Assembly (NCBI GenBank): GCA_002295325.1 | Contig: DBGA01000074.1 | Span: 687 to 6,548, forward strand | Length of the DNA stretch: 5,862 nucleotides | DNA from: Ruminococcaceae bacterium UBA866 | Lineage (GTDB): Bacteria; Bacillota; Clostridia; Oscillospirales; Ruminococcaceae | Direction of reading: 5' to 3' | In this document: one piece after another, positions 4,678-5,862 of the stretch | Layout of the letters: every line of letters starts with the position of its first letter | Numbering within the stretch: the first letter of the stretch is position 1 | Program-made: the position numbers and the translations under genes | Notes under the pieces: model-generated | Databases searched by the model: none | The model's input: only the letters and a program-made list of their open reading frames with translations | What the model was told of the DNA's origin: nothing

Positions 4678-5028
4678 ATGGAAAAAATGAATGAAGTCAT
4701 GGCAGGATTAACCTTAGAGCTTAGGCGAGGAACCATAATTTTGAGCGTGTTAAGCCAGCTAAATGAACCTAAATACGGCTATTCACTGGTGCAAAGCTTA
4801 GAGGAGAAAAACGTAATCCTCGACCCGAGCACCCTCTATCCATTGCTGAGGCGGCTAGAAAAACAGGGAATTTTAAAAAGTGAATGGGAAACAACTGGCA
4901 CAAAGCCACGGAAGTACTATATTCTGACCGATTTTGGCAAAGAGGTTTATGAAAAGCTATGTGGGCAATGGCTTGAAATGGTGGCTAGTATGGATAGATT
5001 GATGAACGGAGGAAATGCCAATGGATAA
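4678..5028 (+). CDS. PadR-family transcriptional regulator
   Basis: 116 residues, typical of the short PadR subfamily. The winged helix-turn-helix occupies about 10-85: RRGTIILSVLSQLNEPKYGYSL, then the recognition region DPSTLYPLLRRLEKQGIL, then the wing WETTGTKPRKYYILTDFGKE. These are the family's most conserved stretches. A C-terminal helix (about 85-110) would provide dimer contacts. GAGGTGA at 4667-4673 fixes ATG 4678; the ATG three codons later is less well spaced. PadR proteins usually repress their own operon and release DNA on binding a ligand or under envelope stress. The downstream gene starts inside its last codons (8-bp overlap), so the two are translationally coupled, and PadR with a HAAS membrane protein is a recurrent pair in Firmicutes. 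The inducer is unknown. Confidence 0.94.
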   Translation: MEKMNEVMAGLTLELRRGTIILSVLSQLNEPKYGYSLVQSLEEKNVILDPSTLYPLLRRLEKQGILKSEWETTGTKPRKYYILTDFGKEVYEKLCGQWLEMVASMDRLMNGGNANG

Positions 5029-5862
5029 CAATTATGTTGAAAGTATAACCAAACGGTATGTCTATGATGTGGTAAGGCGTTTGCCACAAAATCAACGGCT
5101 TGATATTGAAAAGGAATTGCACACGTTAATTGAGGATATGCTTTGTGAGAGGATAGGGGATAATCCCCCAACAAACAAGGATATTGACATTGTGTTAATG
5201 GAGCTTGGCGACCCAATGGATTTGGCGAATAAATATCGTGATGAAAAGCGTTGTCTAATCTCTGGTGAATATTATGAGAGCTATATTTTCGTGCTAAAGA
5301 TTGTATTGACTTGCGTAACGCTTGGAATTATTATTGCAAGTTTCGTTTCCTCATACATTAATTTTGCTAACGAGATAAATAATGCTGCTTCTGTGTGGCA
5401 AGAGATAGCCAAAAAAATTGCAAGTTTGATTTCTAACGGATTGATAAATTTGTTTTCTGCTTGGACGATTGCGTTTGCATGGGTTACTATTATTTTTGCT
5501 GTCATTGAAAAAGGAAAATATCGTGTCATGTTCTACGGGGGCTATGTGGCTGGTGAATGGGCTCCAAACAACCTTCCACAAATTCCTAATGAAAGTGTCG
5601 TTATTAAAAAGACTGAAAGTATTGTCGGAATTGTATTTGACATTTTGATAATCATTTTATTTGTATTTGCACCAAAAATTATGGGTGTATGGACTTATAA
5701 CGGGATAATTCCTCTTTTTAATATGGAAATTTGGGGGAGCATTTTACCTTTATTTGTAGGTTGCTGTGTAATTGGATTAATTCGTAATATCATAAAACTT
5801 GTTATAGGTAAGTATGATAATACCGTTATGGTGACCACAATTATCACGAACATTTTAAGTTT
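5021..5862 (+). CDS. HAAS-domain multi-pass membrane protein (partial, 3' end outside window)
   Basis: 280 codons are visible from ATG 5021, with no stop before the window end. The soluble N-terminus (about 1-75: YVYDVVRRLPQNQRLDIEKEL, then VLMELGDPMDLANKYR) matches the HAAS-type helical domain that precedes membrane segments in PadR-linked proteins. Hydrophobic segments follow at about 88-112, 141-162, 201-222 and 236-256, and probably another from about 268. The start is set by GGAGG at 5008-5012, 8 nt upstream; an in-frame ATG at 5015 is too close to the site. The start lies within the end of padR, so expression depends on it. HAAS proteins are thought to act as membrane partners or sensors for PadR-controlled systems, sometimes with ABC exporters nearby; what this one senses cannot be read from the sequence. 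Confidence 0.85.
   Translation, partial: MDNNYVESITKRYVYDVVRRLPQNQRLDIEKELHTLIEDMLCERIGDNPPTNKDIDIVLMELGDPMDLANKYRDEKRCLISGEYYESYIFVLKIVLTCVTLGIIIASFVSSYINFANEINNAASVWQEIAKKIASLISNGLINLFSAWTIAFAWVTIIFAVIEKGKYRVMFYGGYVAGEWAPNNLPQIPNESVVIKKTESIVGIVFDILIIILFVFAPKIMGVWTYNGIIPLFNMEIWGSILPLFVGCCVIGLIRNIIKLVIGKYDNTVMVTTIITNILS

Noticed and set aside
4947..5581. Minus-strand frames 4947-5216, 5281-5529 and 5351-5581
   Set aside because: They are antisense to padR and the HAAS membrane protein, whose plus-strand frame is continuous and has its own ribosome binding site.

Overview
The window is AT-rich, has canonical Shine-Dalgarno and TATAAT boxes, and encodes proteins that look clostridial (anaerobic Firmicutes). 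That assignment is an inference from protein style and from the PadR/HAAS pair; the species cannot be named from this sequence. There are seven protein genes, two of them cut by the window edges. There is no RNA gene, CRISPR array or mobile element that I can support.

Layout. Positions 1-1656 (minus, C-terminus cut off) encode an FAD/NAD(P)H pyridine nucleotide-disulfide oxidoreductase of the CoA-disulfide/persulfide reductase type, fused to a C-terminal rhodanese domain. A dense 177-bp divergent control region (1657-1833) separates it from a Crp/Fnr-type regulator (1834-2508, plus; called Crp1 here). A perfect bidirectional terminator (2541-2575) separates Crp1 from thioredoxin (2579-2890, minus). 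Upstream of thioredoxin, on the same strand, is a second and quite different Crp/Fnr regulator (3002-3664, minus; Crp2). Diverging from Crp2 is a short Fe-S protein with an N-terminal two-cluster ferredoxin domain and a cysteine-rich C-terminal domain (3775-4479, plus). It ends at a 32-bp perfectly palindromic terminator (4528-4559). A strong sigma-A promoter then starts a separate operon: a PadR regulator (4678-5028) overlapping a HAAS-domain membrane protein (5021 to beyond 5862).

How it fits together. The first five genes form a small thiol/sulfur-redox and Fe-S island carrying its own two Crp/Fnr regulators. The control DNA is the most interesting part. (i) Two related palindromes cover the -10 boxes of the divergent reductase and Crp1 promoters, as expected for a shared repressor or autoregulator. 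(ii) Two 15-bp palindromes of the form TnTGA-N5-TCAnA sit exactly 28 bp upstream of TATAAT at the reductase and thioredoxin promoters, both of which lack a -35 box; this suggests one regulator co-controls both genes. (iii) A GTTGCA-TT-TGCAAC palindrome is centred at about -41.5 of the Fe-S gene promoter, the classic class II activator position. The PadR/HAAS operon looks like an independent envelope or stress-sensing unit.
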